64,000 nucleotides of DNA from Chryseobacterium daecheongense (GCA_027920525.1 CP115858.1:4402001-4466000), one strand, 5' to 3'. Positions 1 to 9,360 are shown, counted from the first letter of the stretch. A program made the numbers and translations. The notes: generated by a model from the sequence alone, not told the origin.

Positions 1-847
1 ATCTAATTTTTTTTCTTTCTAACTCTGTTAAACCTTCGAAAGCATTTGAAGTAAAGCCGTATGTTGATAAAAACAAACCGCTCTTTCTTTTTTCATTGCA
101 AATTACTTTTAAAAATTCTTTTACAGATTTTTGTCCTACCAGTTGTTTGGATTTCCAGTGCTTAATCTCGACAATATATTTCATGGATATTCCTTTTTTG
201 ACAAGCTCCAAAATAATATCCTTACCTCCATCTTTGCTTGGTGATGTAAGGGTCACATCAAATGCCAAGCCTTCAAATAACTCGGCTATTGTTTTCTCGA
301 ATTCTCTCCATTCTATTTTCAACAAAAAGTTGGGATCTTCCGCTATCTTTTCTATAAATGTTTTGCTTACAATTTTGATGATGTCTTCATATTCATGGGT
401 ATTTAGGTTAGACTCTATTTCTATTTTAGATGTCCAAGATTTCAAGTCATCTAAGGTTAATAGTTCCACTTTTAATGGATCAGTACTATTTATAAAACGA
501 TAGCATGCTGAAGTGAAACCATGAGGCGCAAACAAAATAAGACGGTTATAAGGATAGTTGAAAGCAAATGATACCCTCTCGTGTACTCGCTCTTCATAAA
601 CACTTTTACCTGAATTTTGAAGGGAAATACATATTCTGTCTCGAGAATCTTGCTTTGTGCACATGAAATCAAATTTACTTGTATCAGGACTTGGATTAAG
701 TATAGTTTTAAAACCATCATTTGATAACAATTTTGAAATGACTTGATGAAATGTAAAGCAAATTTCCCGATCGTCTCTTGGACTTGTTATAGAATGTTCT
801 AAAACAAGAATATCACGTACAAGTTGATCTTTTATTGAGGGAGTCAT
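1..847 (-). CDS. Mrr-like restriction endonuclease, C-terminus cut by window edge
   Basis: About 282 residues lie in the window, starting at the ATG complementary to 845-847 and running off position 1. The second half reads like an Mrr_cat (PD-(D/E)XK) domain: LKIEWREFEKTIAELF, then FDVTLTSPSKDGGKDI with the usual catalytic Asp, then YIVEIKHWKS as the E-x-K motif, then a conserved CNEKRKSGLFLSTYGFT segment. Mrr enzymes cut foreign, often methylated, DNA. The N-terminal half (about 130 residues) has no domain I recognise. It starts 29 bp after the stop of the HEPN-like gene, so it is probably the last gene of a minus-strand operon. The domain call is fairly firm; the substrate is unknown. Confidence 0.75.
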   Translation of the reverse strand, partial: MTPSIKDQLVRDILVLEHSITSPRDDREICFTFHQVISKLLSNDGFKTILNPSPDTSKFDFMCTKQDSRDRICISLQNSGKSVYEERVHERVSFAFNYPYNRLILFAPHGFTSACYRFINSTDPLKVELLTLDDLKSWTSKIEIESNLNTHEYEDIIKIVSKTFIEKIAEDPNFLLKIEWREFEKTIAELFEGLAFDVTLTSPSKDGGKDIILELVKKGISMKYIVEIKHWKSKQLVGQKSVKEFLKVICNEKRKSGLFLSTYGFTSNAFEGLTELERKKIR

Positions 848-876
848 AATTTTAATGGTTAACGAAAGTTATAATC

Positions 877-2208
877 CTAGAAATTCCAGTCCAGCATATC
901 TATTTTATGAAAAAAGAAAGAATCCATATATTTCCAAATACCCCCGATCTGACCATACACCATATTTTCCCCTTGTTCATTCTGATAAAGCATGCGCAAA
1001 ACTATTTCTTTTACATAATCTGTTTCATTGAATAAGACAATCACTTTTACTTTTACTTCTGCAATTGCTGGTGCCTGATGTTCGACGGATAATATTTCAA
1101 AAGATTTTAAGTTCTTTTTTTCAAAGACTTTTCGAACTCTTCCCGCTTCCTTACCTATATTAAATTCATTTGAAAATAAACAAATCTGTTTAGCCATCTG
1201 CCCATAGTTGTTTTTCTTCCAATTTATTAAAAAGCGGACAGCATCTCTTTCCGGAGTATATTCTTCATAATCTGCTTCGTTTCCTTGAGCTGGAAAATCT
1301 TGGTTTACTATAGGTTTTCTATCTTTCCAGCAATCCATATATTTATCCATATCTTTTATCTTCAATTTTTGTTGTTGATAGTTGGAAATGGTATCTTTTA
1401 GATCTGAAAAAGTTTCTTTTAAAGTAGGAGTGTTTTTTTCTTTAAGGGGATGTTCTTTATTTTTCTTTAGAGCTTTTGCCCAATCATTAATGGCAAATAA
1501 TGTTAACCAAGCTTTCCCTGCAACATATTTATTAGCATATGAAAGATCCCTTCCATGCAAAATACCATTACGGTAAGGAAAGAATATTTCTTCAGTGGTC
1601 GTGGCCTTTCTTGTTACATTTAATATATCTCTAAGTTTAGAGAGACCTGAACTATGAGCAGCAATAGAATCCCAAGCGGTTAGATCAGTATTTTCCACGA
1701 AAAAACCTTTGCTTTTGCTAATGTCATTGACAGTACCATCAATAATCATTAATAGTAAGGGGACAGCAGAATAATATCTTTGAGCTTTTGTATCTTCAAA
1801 TGCAGCTTTAATCAAGACATTACGCAATCTAAATTCTGGAATACCGTAGGTTGAACTTATCATCCATTGCATCGCTTCAGATGTGTAATAATCGGCAAGC
1901 TTTTCCTCTGCTTCATTTATATTGCCTGCTTCTGCCAGAGCAATGCACTCCAAGATCAAATCATGATTTCCGGACTCATGTGCAATCCAACCGCGTTCGC
2001 TAAAATAATGGTTAAACTGATCAGGACTTTTTGAAATTTCTTCAAACTGCTTTTCAATCTCATCAAAGTTTTCAAAAGCATCCAAAATTCCTTTGGCTCT
2101 TGAACTAAAGGGAGCCAAGAATGATGCAATCTTTTTTACTGATTTTCCTCCCTTGAGATTATTTCTAAATTCTTCAAACGAAGAATTGTCTTCAATTCTA
2201 TCACTCAT
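877..2208 (-). CDS. HEPN-like protein of unknown function (443 aa)
   Basis: I do not recognise the full-length family. Residues 211-220 carry PYRNGILHGR, which fits the R-N-x3-H motif of HEPN domains (R213, H218) and sits in a predicted helical context. HEPN domains are often RNases in toxin-antitoxin and phage-defence systems, but many are non-catalytic. The N-terminal 70 residues are charged and helical. The C-terminal 130 residues (after about 310) look like a separate alpha/beta domain. It lies 28 bp after the partner gene and 29 bp before the Mrr-like gene on the same strand, so it is probably co-transcribed with both. The motif is seen; nuclease activity is inference. Confidence 0.6.
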   Translation of the reverse strand: MSDRIEDNSSFEEFRNNLKGGKSVKKIASFLAPFSSRAKGILDAFENFDEIEKQFEEISKSPDQFNHYFSERGWIAHESGNHDLILECIALAEAGNINEAEEKLADYYTSEAMQWMISSTYGIPEFRLRNVLIKAAFEDTKAQRYYSAVPLLLMIIDGTVNDISKSKGFFVENTDLTAWDSIAAHSSGLSKLRDILNVTRKATTTEEIFFPYRNGILHGRDLSYANKYVAGKAWLTLFAINDWAKALKKNKEHPLKEKNTPTLKETFSDLKDTISNYQQQKLKIKDMDKYMDCWKDRKPIVNQDFPAQGNEADYEEYTPERDAVRFLINWKKNNYGQMAKQICLFSNEFNIGKEAGRVRKVFEKKNLKSFEILSVEHQAPAIAEVKVKVIVLFNETDYVKEIVLRMLYQNEQGENMVYGQIGGIWKYMDSFFFHKIDMLDWNF

Positions 2209-2236
2209 ATTATTATGAAATATATTTAGATATTTT

Positions 2237-2725
2237 TTAAAATTTTACCTTAAAACTATTTCTAAAAAAACGGTTAACGATTTCTGTTATAGATTTGTTT
2301 ATATGATCGTAATCCACGTAATTTTTAATTTTGAAAAAATGATACAGAAAATCGTTGTAGTTCTCATCTAAAATGGGATATGCTACTAAGTGAAAATTAA
2401 TATCAGTAGAGTTTTCTATAAATGTACGATCAAATGAAAACATTCCCTTTTTCGCATACGATATGAAATCCATCGTATAAAGTTCAATATTAAACTCTTT
2501 GTCAATTTCCCGTTTAAAAGATAATATCTCTCTTAGATTTGGATTTAACTCATACTTAAAAGGAGGTACAGATAAATTTTTCAGAAAATACCTAAAGTCG
2601 TTATGATTATTTTCAAAGAAGTTTTCGTCACTAATTTGCAATCCTGCTGTAGCAAAATGCATGAAGAAAAGTTCGCTTTTAAAAAACAAGTCCAAGTCAA
2701 AATCAGAAGAGTTATTTATTCTCAT
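2237..2725 (-). CDS. Unknown protein overlapping a deaminase-like gene (162 aa)
   Basis: The frame is open further upstream, but the ATG at 2725 (protein starting MRINNSSDFDLDLF) is preferred because it overlaps the stop of the deaminase-like gene by 14 nt, the usual layout for translational coupling. The protein is acidic and rich in Phe and Tyr, with no signal peptide, membrane segment or recognised motif. Given the coupling it could be an immunity or partner protein for the deaminase-like product, or a second subunit. That is inference from context only. Confidence 0.5.
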   Translation of the reverse strand: MRINNSSDFDLDLFFKSELFFMHFATAGLQISDENFFENNHNDFRYFLKNLSVPPFKYELNPNLREILSFKREIDKEFNIELYTMDFISYAKKGMFSFDRTFIENSTDINFHLVAYPILDENYNDFLYHFFKIKNYVDYDHINKSITEIVNRFFRNSFKVKF

Positions 2726-3245
2726 CACCAAAAATATAAGTACAGTTTTCACATCTAGAAATTTTTTCCATTGTCCTTGGACGTATTGCCTTAGTAAAAC
2801 TAATATCCGTGACAATTAGTTTAGGTTCTACACTATAAATATTATTTACAGCCTTTATCTCTGCACATTTACCAACAATATTCGTACTTGTCGTCTGCGA
2901 CGATTTTTTACCAATTTCTCCTAAAGATCTTAGAAGTATTCTTGTGGGTTTTACATAACTATTAAGTGGCAAAAGTCTATGTGAGGTGCCAAAACTTGCA
3001 TATTTCAGTCCCTTAGATGCAATGCTACAAGCTACCAGTTCGTAGTCTCTATGATGTAATTTAACTCTCGTTTTTTTAGATGAGTAAAGCTCCTGAATCG
3101 TATTAATTCTATCTTTATATTTCTCTGAATTATAAATTAAAGTTTTTTCTAATGAGTTTAAATTTCGTCTTTTTTTTATGACATAATGTGTCTTATCAAA
3201 ATAGAAATTTAAGCTATTAATGAGTTGTCTAATATCATTTTTCAT
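2712..3245 (-). CDS. Free-standing deaminase-like protein with CAE and CxxC zinc motif
   Basis: The 177-residue protein ends in a deaminase-fold signature: GKCAEIKAVNN (C127-A-E129, zinc ligand plus catalytic Glu) followed about 35 residues later by SRCENC (C165 and C168, the remaining zinc ligands). This arrangement resembles the YwqJ-like branch of the nucleic-acid/nucleotide deaminase superfamily, best known as toxin tips of secreted polymorphic toxins. Here there is no signal peptide or secretion domain, and the first 80 residues are basic. It overlaps the next gene by 14 nt and sits among nuclease genes, which suggests a defence role acting on nucleotides or nucleic acid. The zinc pattern is visible; the substrate is unknown. 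Confidence 0.55.
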   Translation of the reverse strand: MKNDIRQLINSLNFYFDKTHYVIKKRRNLNSLEKTLIYNSEKYKDRINTIQELYSSKKTRVKLHHRDYELVACSIASKGLKYASFGTSHRLLPLNSYVKPTRILLRSLGEIGKKSSQTTSTNIVGKCAEIKAVNNIYSVEPKLIVTDISFTKAIRPRTMEKISRCENCTYIFGDENK

Positions 3246-3376
3246 GGTTATATAGAGATGTTAAGTTAGTATTTTCTAAGTTAATGAATTGTTACTTTGA
3301 GTCAGAATGTTTAGGCTTTTTTAGTGTTATTATTGTCGCAGTAGAATCCAGATTTCGATAAAAGCAATAGAAATTT

Positions 3377-4498
3377 CTAACTATTAGATTTCAACTCAAT
3401 AGATACCTCTTCAAGATTCTGGATATATAATTTTGCTTTATTCATAAAAATATCATAGTCTAGTCTGCCAATATAATCAGGATACGGTCGTTCTGGATAG
3501 CATGATCTCCAGAACTCTAAAGCCACTTGGAGTGCCATTCTCGAAAAACGTTCTGCCCTCTCAATCCAATCTGCAGGCTTCAACCAAATTTGTTCCTTTG
3601 TTGGAGAGAAATGTACTGCTGAGTTTCTAAGACTTTCATAGATATTGAAAAATGAAATAAAAGGTTCTTTGATTTGATTTTCATCAGATGTTATAATAAT
3701 AGTTTTACCATCATTTCTTATTAGCCTATGGTATCGTTCAATCTTCGATTTAAGCTGCAAAAATCTCCCGTTCTTTTTACCATTCAGTATTTCGGAGTCC
3801 ATTTCAGATAAAACCATAACATTTCTTTTAGCATGACTATACCCCAAACTGTTGACAAAACATTCAACAAATGCGTAAAATGAAATAACTGATAGTCTCG
3901 AGTTAGCCGAAACTTCATACTTCAGATCTGTTATTTTTCTGATCGTATGTTCATCAAAGTCCTCCTCTCTTTCTTTTTTCAATAATTTCTGCTTAAAGTC
4001 CCCATAATTATTAAGCTGATCAAAAGCTTTTTGAGCTTTTACAAGTATATTAAAGGCATCTTTAAGCAAAAATTCTTCTTCAATTCCAAAATTACCCTTA
4101 TGCGCATATAATCCGATTCTGAAATGATAGGGAATATGGTTGTATAATACAAGCCCTTTAATATTCATCCGATCTTCCAACCATCCATATTCCAATCCGT
4201 AAGAATAAATTTCAGAATCATTTTTAAAAAACTGATCCCAGTCTGCAACAATTTCATCTAAGCTTTTCTTGAGAGGAAAACTTTTTAAAAGCGGTGCCGC
4301 CATTTTTTCCAAATTAGATCTGATGTATGGAAGTTTTTCTAATATATCATCTTCCTTGGCAGATTTAAAAAAATCATAAATATCGCTTACCATTTTGTTG
4401 ACCTCCTCAAAATTCGCATCAGGCAGAAATGAAGCCATCAACTTTAGATAAACCGCAATATTAAAAACGGAATTTACTTCTCTCTCTATATTGTTCAT
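3377..4498 (-). CDS. HEPN-like protein of unknown function (373 aa)
   Basis: Mostly helical soluble protein with no signal peptide. Residues 286-300 (NIYESLRNSAVHFSP) contain R291-N292-x3-H296, the HEPN motif, in the usual position near the end of a helical bundle. An aromatic segment around 205-215 (SFYAFVECFVNSLG) resembles the helix that precedes the motif in HEPN families. It shows no obvious overall similarity to the other HEPN-like protein at 877-2208, although both sit in the same gene run. Gaps are 42 bp to the PLD gene upstream and about 130 bp to the deaminase-like gene downstream. RNase activity is possible but not shown. Confidence 0.6.
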   Translation of the reverse strand: MNNIEREVNSVFNIAVYLKLMASFLPDANFEEVNKMVSDIYDFFKSAKEDDILEKLPYIRSNLEKMAAPLLKSFPLKKSLDEIVADWDQFFKNDSEIYSYGLEYGWLEDRMNIKGLVLYNHIPYHFRIGLYAHKGNFGIEEEFLLKDAFNILVKAQKAFDQLNNYGDFKQKLLKKEREEDFDEHTIRKITDLKYEVSANSRLSVISFYAFVECFVNSLGYSHAKRNVMVLSEMDSEILNGKKNGRFLQLKSKIERYHRLIRNDGKTIIITSDENQIKEPFISFFNIYESLRNSAVHFSPTKEQIWLKPADWIERAERFSRMALQVALEFWRSCYPERPYPDYIGRLDYDIFMNKAKLYIQNLEEVSIELKSNS

Positions 4499-4540
4499 TT
4501 AATTAATTCTTGCTGAAAAAACATAATTAAATATAAAGTC

Positions 4541-5743
4541 TTATCCTTCGTAGTACAAACTGTCGAGAAATGCAGAACGCGCTAAACTAATTTTTGTTTC
4601 CATTTCATTTTTGGGATTAGGCTTTTGCCACCATTCACTGTCGTAGACTCTTAAAATGATTTCATTCCAATATCTCTCGTTGTCCATTCCATTTCTAGTA
4701 ATACTAAAATCTTTACAGAGTCCATAGTTGTTTTTGCTGTCGTAGCAAATAAATATGTCAGGTCTCTTCATGGCAAGTAATCTTGTACTGGTTGCTAAAT
4801 AATTTCCAGGTAATGCCATTTGAAAGTATTCCAGAAAATTGTCATAATTCATTTTAGTAATTTGTCCATTGATCGGAATTTGATCTAAGGCTCTTGATAT
4901 CAATTCACTGTTATCATTTATCTGTTTTTTAAACTTGCCTGCACCTTTCATACTTCCGAAGAATGCCCAATCTTCTGCTCCTTCAATTTTTAACAATAAA
5001 TTATTTGGAATTCCTGCAATAAATTTTCTCTCATCATCATCCAGTTCGTTGAAGTGTTTGGCTTTACTAAATAATTCTCTTGCTATCTCAATCACTTTAA
5101 TTCTTCTTTGTACATCCCTTGAACCTTTTTTGTAGACATCAACAACAAATTGATCCCAAGATTTTGTTTGTAACTCAATTTTATGGATAGGCTTAGGTTT
5201 ATCTTTGGATGCCCCGTATTGCCCTGATAAACTGTTTAATTTGGGTTGTTGAATATTCCAGATCTTATTATAGTTTTCCCAATCTAATTCACTGAATGTT
5301 TTTCCATATTCAAATGATTCATCAATAAGTTGTAATGTGGTTTTATAAAGTTCATCGGCATTACTATCTTTAGACGTGACCAAAACACAAACCTCACAAT
5401 TTTTTGAAAAAGCACTTGTTGTAAAATTGGCACTACCTATAATAAGTTCCCAATTATTTTCATCATTTGAAAACAAATATACTTTAGGGTGAAATGTTCC
5501 ATCAGGTTGTTCTAAAAAATGAACCGCTGGGTCTTCTATAAATTCTTTGATAAAATTAGGATGAGTTTGATAGAAGTGTATTCCAACCGTAATCTTCACT
5601 ATTTTGTGCCTGTTTTTGAGCAATTCATAAGAAATTTCATTTCCCGTACTTGCCCATGCAGTTGCCCACTTAAAAAAATTGTAGTTCCTTATTAATCGTT
5701 TAAAATTATTATTTAAATCTTTTGGTGTAGTTATTAATTTCAT
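4541..5743 (-). CDS. Phospholipase D-like nuclease domain protein (400 aa)
   Basis: The N-terminal third is a single PLDc_2-type domain: FHPKVYLF (H85-x-K87) followed by IIGSANFT (G103, S104, N106), the half-site that normally dimerises to make one active centre. The remaining 280 residues have no motif I recognise; around 310-330 there is a conserved-looking segment (LPGNYLATSTRLLA). PLD-fold nucleases of this shape occur in restriction enzymes of the BfiI type and in several phage-defence systems. It is the first long gene of the minus-strand run, with the next gene 42 bp downstream. The domain call is good; the target (DNA or other phosphodiester) is not determinable here. Confidence 0.72.
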   Translation of the reverse strand: MKLITTPKDLNNNFKRLIRNYNFFKWATAWASTGNEISYELLKNRHKIVKITVGIHFYQTHPNFIKEFIEDPAVHFLEQPDGTFHPKVYLFSNDENNWELIIGSANFTTSAFSKNCEVCVLVTSKDSNADELYKTTLQLIDESFEYGKTFSELDWENYNKIWNIQQPKLNSLSGQYGASKDKPKPIHKIELQTKSWDQFVVDVYKKGSRDVQRRIKVIEIARELFSKAKHFNELDDDERKFIAGIPNNLLLKIEGAEDWAFFGSMKGAGKFKKQINDNSELISRALDQIPINGQITKMNYDNFLEYFQMALPGNYLATSTRLLAMKRPDIFICYDSKNNYGLCKDFSITRNGMDNERYWNEIILRVYDSEWWQKPNPKNEMETKISLARSAFLDSLYYEG

Positions 5744-5777
5744 TGCAAACCTGTAGTAAAATATCTCATCTCCTAAT

Positions 5778-6098
5778 TTATTTAATCATGCCTGAAATTA
5801 TATCTTTCAAGGTCTCAAATTCGGGTTCATCCAAAATATCCAAAGAGTTATTTGTTGCTAATAATATAGCTTCCCTACATACATTAATTCTTCTTAAAAG
5901 TGGTATAACTATAGAGTTTCCGTGCTGCACGTATTTTTTAATTTCATCGTAATTTGTAGGGATTTTGTAACCTTCACGACTGCTGCCAATAAGAATACCC
6001 TTATCTCTCAAGCCTCCAACCATGTTTACAAATTGTTCTTTGCTAAGTTTAGAATCTCTGTTCACATTAAGATGTTCAATGAACTCTTGAAGTACAAA
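5778..6098 (-). pseudogene. 5'-truncated gene fragment, C-terminal end only
   Basis: The frame is open from a stop at 6099-6101 and could start at the GTG at 6065, giving 95 residues. The protein (FVNMVGGLRDKGILIGSS, then a helical tail with NSIVIPLLRRINVCREAI) reads like the C-terminus of a larger protein, with a winged-helix-like feel. It has no good start region. Just upstream, on the other strand, a second gene also lacks its 5' end, so both were probably cut by the same rearrangement. I do not recognise the family with confidence. It lies 34 bp upstream of the PLD gene on the same strand. Confidence 0.45.
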
Positions 6099-6700
6099 TT
6101 AGTATAGATCAGAACAAAGCAAAGCTTTGCAAAGATGATTCAAAGTTTTTTAGTGTTGTTGTTTCTCCAAGTCCTGCTGAGATTAAAAACCTGGGTGACA
6201 ACGAAAATGAAAGAATTGAAAATTTAAAAAGCTTTGTTCGGCAAGAAGTAATGCAGTCTTACGCAGAAAACTTCAATAAAAATTTAAATAACGAGGATAT
6301 CATGTTCTATGGTAAAATACACAAAGAAAGAGGTAGCGAGAGTAACGAAGACTTGCATGCTCATATCATTATTAGTAGAAAGACTATTGATAATAAAATA
6401 AAAATTAGTCCACAAACTAATCACAAGAATACTCAAAACGGGAAAGTCAAGGGTGGATTTAATAGAAAAGAATTTATGAATAAATGTGAAGTTTCATTTG
6501 ATAAAAGGTTTCAATATCAAAGAAAATTTGAAGATAGTTTTGAGTATAAAAATGCTTTAAAGAATGGCTCTTTTGAATCTAAACAAAAGGCTTTTCAAAA
6601 AGCAGCAGAAATAAAGTATAATGAAGATACAAAAAAGCAAAACAGACCTAGAGAAATCAATCAAAAGATTGTTATAACCACTCAAAAAATAAAAAGATAA
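6083..6700 (+). pseudogene. DUF5712-family mobilisation protein, 5'-truncated
   Basis: The reading frame is open from a TGA at 6080-6082, and coding-like sequence begins at once: EVQISIDQNKAKLCKDDSKF, FSVVVSPS, later DLHAHIIISRKTIDNKIKIS and NRKEFMNKCEVSFDKRFQYQ. These blocks match my memory of DUF5712 proteins that sit beside mobC in Bacteroidota conjugative and mobilisable elements, including an H-x-H-hydrophobic relaxase-like segment (HAHIII). The family normally has about 50-60 more N-terminal residues, which are missing. An internal ATG at 6251 could still give a 149-residue product, but that would lack a conserved block. The stop overlaps the mobC start by one base. Confidence 0.65.
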
Positions 6701-8619
6701 TGGAAAATGGTTTTATTAAAAGTATGATGATCTTGTTTATACTCATGATTATCGTTTTGTCAGTATTTTATGGCGTGAAAATCCTCTATGAAATTAATTT
6801 TGGTGGTTGGATTTATGGATTTAAAATTGTAAAAAGTATAATATTGAGCCCTAATAATATTAATTCATTAAAATTATGGAATTTGGCTTTTTGCATAGTA
6901 ATGGAACTATTGATTTATTGGATTGAGTTATTTTTTCTTAAACTGATTTTTCCATCTTTAGTGCCTGTTTATAAAAAGTACACGGATTTTATTTTTTATC
7001 CTTTCCGTCCTTTATTTACTAAATTTTCATTATTTAATTTTTCAAATAGCGTTATTACAAAGAAATCTACAATTGAAGAAAATAGTACAACAGTTGATTT
7101 AGAATTAATGAATGATGGAAAACTTACAATTCCTAATCCTTATAGGGGAATTTTAGTGATTGGTGGAGCAGGATCGGGAAAATCTGAAAGTATTGCAGTT
7201 CCATTAATCCGTGAATTTTCTAAACTTGATTTTACAGGTATTGTTTATGATTTTAAATTTCCTGCATTATCTGATGAAGTAGAAACATTCTATAGAAATA
7301 AGCCAGTAAAGCATTTTGTTTTGAATCTTAACAATGCCGAAAGAACTCATAGAGTAAATCCGTTACACCCTAAATATATGCCACATGTAGCTTATGCCCG
7401 GGAGTATGCAACTGCTATCATAAAAAACTTAATGAAAGAAAGTATCAAAAGAGAAGATTTTTGGAGTAGATCAGCGACTGATCTGTTAACAGCCTGTATT
7501 TGGTATATGAAACAAAATCATCCTCATTTTTGCGATTTACCTCACATCTTTAGTTTAATCACTTCAGACCATAAGAAATTAATTGAATTATTATCGAAGC
7601 ATGATGAAACAAGAGATATGATAATTTCATTGGCTACAGCTTTAGTGAGTGGAGCAGGAGAACAAATTGCAGGAGTAGTTGGAAGTCTTCAGGGGGCAAT
7701 ATCACAAATAAATACGCCTGAATTTATGTACATTTTTGGAGCGGATGAATTTAGTTTAGATGTTAATGATCCCAATAATCCAATAGTCCTAACAGTGGGT
7801 AGTAATCCAACCATTGCCGGTGCTCTATCTCCTTTATGTTCTTTGGTTATTACTGTAGCATCCAAGCAAATGAATACACCTGAGAGACAAAGTTCTTTTA
7901 TATTATTGGATGAGTCTCCAACTGTGTTTATTCCAAATATTGAGGTTGTTCCAAATACAGGAAGAAGTAATAAAATTTCAACAGTATTATTTTGTCAAGA
8001 TCTTTCACAACTTAATGATAACTACGGAAAAGAGAAAGCTGAAGTATTATTTGCAAGTTGCCTTAATCATTTTTATGGTAGAGTTGCTAGTTCTCATACT
8101 GCGGATATATTAAGTAAGCAATTTGGAAAAGAAGATAAATATTTTGAGAGTAAAAATACATCTCGTAGCACAAAGAATATTTTAATTAAAAATTATGGTA
8201 AAACTTATGCTGTACAAGAAAGAGAAATCTTTAGAAATTCAGAGTTTATGAATTTACCAGTGGGAGTTTTTATTGGGAAGATATCAGATAGTTCCAAACC
8301 TTTTTTCTACGAAAAATTTAAAACAGTTAATCCAGGGCAGAAAGAAAAAACTATTAATAATCTTCCACAGCATAGTAGAACTGATATCACAAATTTTTAT
8401 AAGGCTGTTAAAGCTGATATTTCTGATATTTTTAATGGTATAAAGAGCCATTCTACAGAAGCAATTGATAGTATACCTAAAAAGATCGAGAAAATTGAAA
8501 AAGATCAGAATGTTGAAGAAACTCAAAATTCAGACAATTCTCATCCAGAGGCTTCGGATAATTCAAATGGGAATATTGATGATGAACTAACAAGGTTGTG
8601 GAATAATTTAAAGAATTAA
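6700..8619 (+). CDS. mobC: MobC/TraG-type conjugation coupling ATPase
   Basis: A 639-residue type IV coupling protein. Two hydrophobic segments at about 8-25 and 62-85 anchor it in the inner membrane. Walker A is GGAGSGKS (155-162) and Walker B is ILLDE (401-405), followed by NTGRSNKISTVLFCQDLSQL as in TraG/TraD/VirD4 proteins. A low-complexity acidic tail follows residue 570. These ATPases link the DNA-relaxase complex to the mating channel. The relaxase itself is missing: the gene just upstream is only a truncated DUF5712 protein. The coupling protein appears intact, so it could act in trans with another element. Confidence 0.85.
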   Translation: MENGFIKSMMILFILMIIVLSVFYGVKILYEINFGGWIYGFKIVKSIILSPNNINSLKLWNLAFCIVMELLIYWIELFFLKLIFPSLVPVYKKYTDFIFYPFRPLFTKFSLFNFSNSVITKKSTIEENSTTVDLELMNDGKLTIPNPYRGILVIGGAGSGKSESIAVPLIREFSKLDFTGIVYDFKFPALSDEVETFYRNKPVKHFVLNLNNAERTHRVNPLHPKYMPHVAYAREYATAIIKNLMKESIKREDFWSRSATDLLTACIWYMKQNHPHFCDLPHIFSLITSDHKKLIELLSKHDETRDMIISLATALVSGAGEQIAGVVGSLQGAISQINTPEFMYIFGADEFSLDVNDPNNPIVLTVGSNPTIAGALSPLCSLVITVASKQMNTPERQSSFILLDESPTVFIPNIEVVPNTGRSNKISTVLFCQDLSQLNDNYGKEKAEVLFASCLNHFYGRVASSHTADILSKQFGKEDKYFESKNTSRSTKNILIKNYGKTYAVQEREIFRNSEFMNLPVGVFIGKISDSSKPFFYEKFKTVNPGQKEKTINNLPQHSRTDITNFYKAVKADISDIFNGIKSHSTEAIDSIPKKIEKIEKDQNVEETQNSDNSHPEASDNSNGNIDDELTRLWNNLKN

Positions 8620-8622
8620 AAA

Positions 8623-9165
8623 ATGAAAGGATTTTATATATATATGTTTTTAAATAAAGAGAATCAGCCTCTTTATATTGGCTTAACCACTAATTTAATA
8701 GGAAGGATTGAGGATAACCATTTTAAGCTTGTTAGTACAGGATTAGATGAGAGTTGTCTTAATGAAATTTCAAATATACTTTATCATGAATGCTTATCCT
8801 CTGAAGATATGAAGATAAAAGAAAGATTTTTGATAAATAAATTAAATCCTAAATATAACATCTCTTTTAATTCGAATAATGAGTTTTCATTTGACATTAA
8901 TATAGATTGGTATTCTTATGATGAATTTGAAACGAGAATGAGATTGAAAAAATATGAAAAATTCTCTTTAGAAATTCAAAATATACTACTATCACAAGAC
9001 TCTTTAGATTATTCGAAAACAACTAATGCAAAAATTTCGAATGAAGCTAATAATTTATTAAAGAGAATTTCATTTTCATCTAGCATTCCTGGATATAAAA
9101 TTATTAGCAGCTTAATCATTGACTTTTATAATAAACATATTGAAGATTTTAGAATTGATGTTTAA
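8623..9165 (+). CDS. GIY-YIG domain protein (180 aa)
   Basis: The first 35 residues carry the GIY-YIG fold signature: GFYIYMFLNKENQPLYIG, then LIGRIEDNH with the conserved Arg and an acidic residue. KERFLINKLNPKYNI at about 68-82 fits the Glu and Asn that complete the domain in related short proteins. The C-terminal 80 residues are unassigned, with an AATN-like helix region. It follows mobC after 3 bp and is probably co-transcribed with it, then ends in a strong terminator. Such proteins in mobile elements may nick or cleave DNA; no target can be inferred. Confidence 0.65.
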   Translation: MKGFYIYMFLNKENQPLYIGLTTNLIGRIEDNHFKLVSTGLDESCLNEISNILYHECLSSEDMKIKERFLINKLNPKYNISFNSNNEFSFDINIDWYSYDEFETRMRLKKYEKFSLEIQNILLSQDSLDYSKTTNAKISNEANNLLKRISFSSSIPGYKIISSLIIDFYNKHIEDFRIDV

Positions 9166-9172
9166 ATGAAAA

Positions 9173-9207
9173 AAAAACCTCTATTATACTTTATAATAGA
9201 GGTTTTT
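9173..9207 (+). terminator. Intrinsic terminator after the mobC operon
   Basis: Perfect 16-bp inverted repeat (9173-9188 with 9192-9207) with a 3-nt loop, A-rich before and T-rich after. It starts 7 bp after the GIY-YIG stop codon and could work on both strands. Confidence 0.85.
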
Positions 9208-9360
9208 AACAAATAAAGGAACTGTTCAGACTTATAATCCTGCCGAAGCTGTTCAGATTATATTTATCCTGTTCCTTTTGTAAATATAATTACAATTTCT
9301 CAAAGAAACAATTTTTTCAGTCGTCACTTCCTCAGACTGCTCGTTTTTTCAAAACGATTG

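Noticed and set aside
96..503. 135-codon plus-strand frame at the left edge
   Set aside because: It lies opposite the Mrr-like coding frame, whose domain motifs are clear; the plus frame has no recognisable content.
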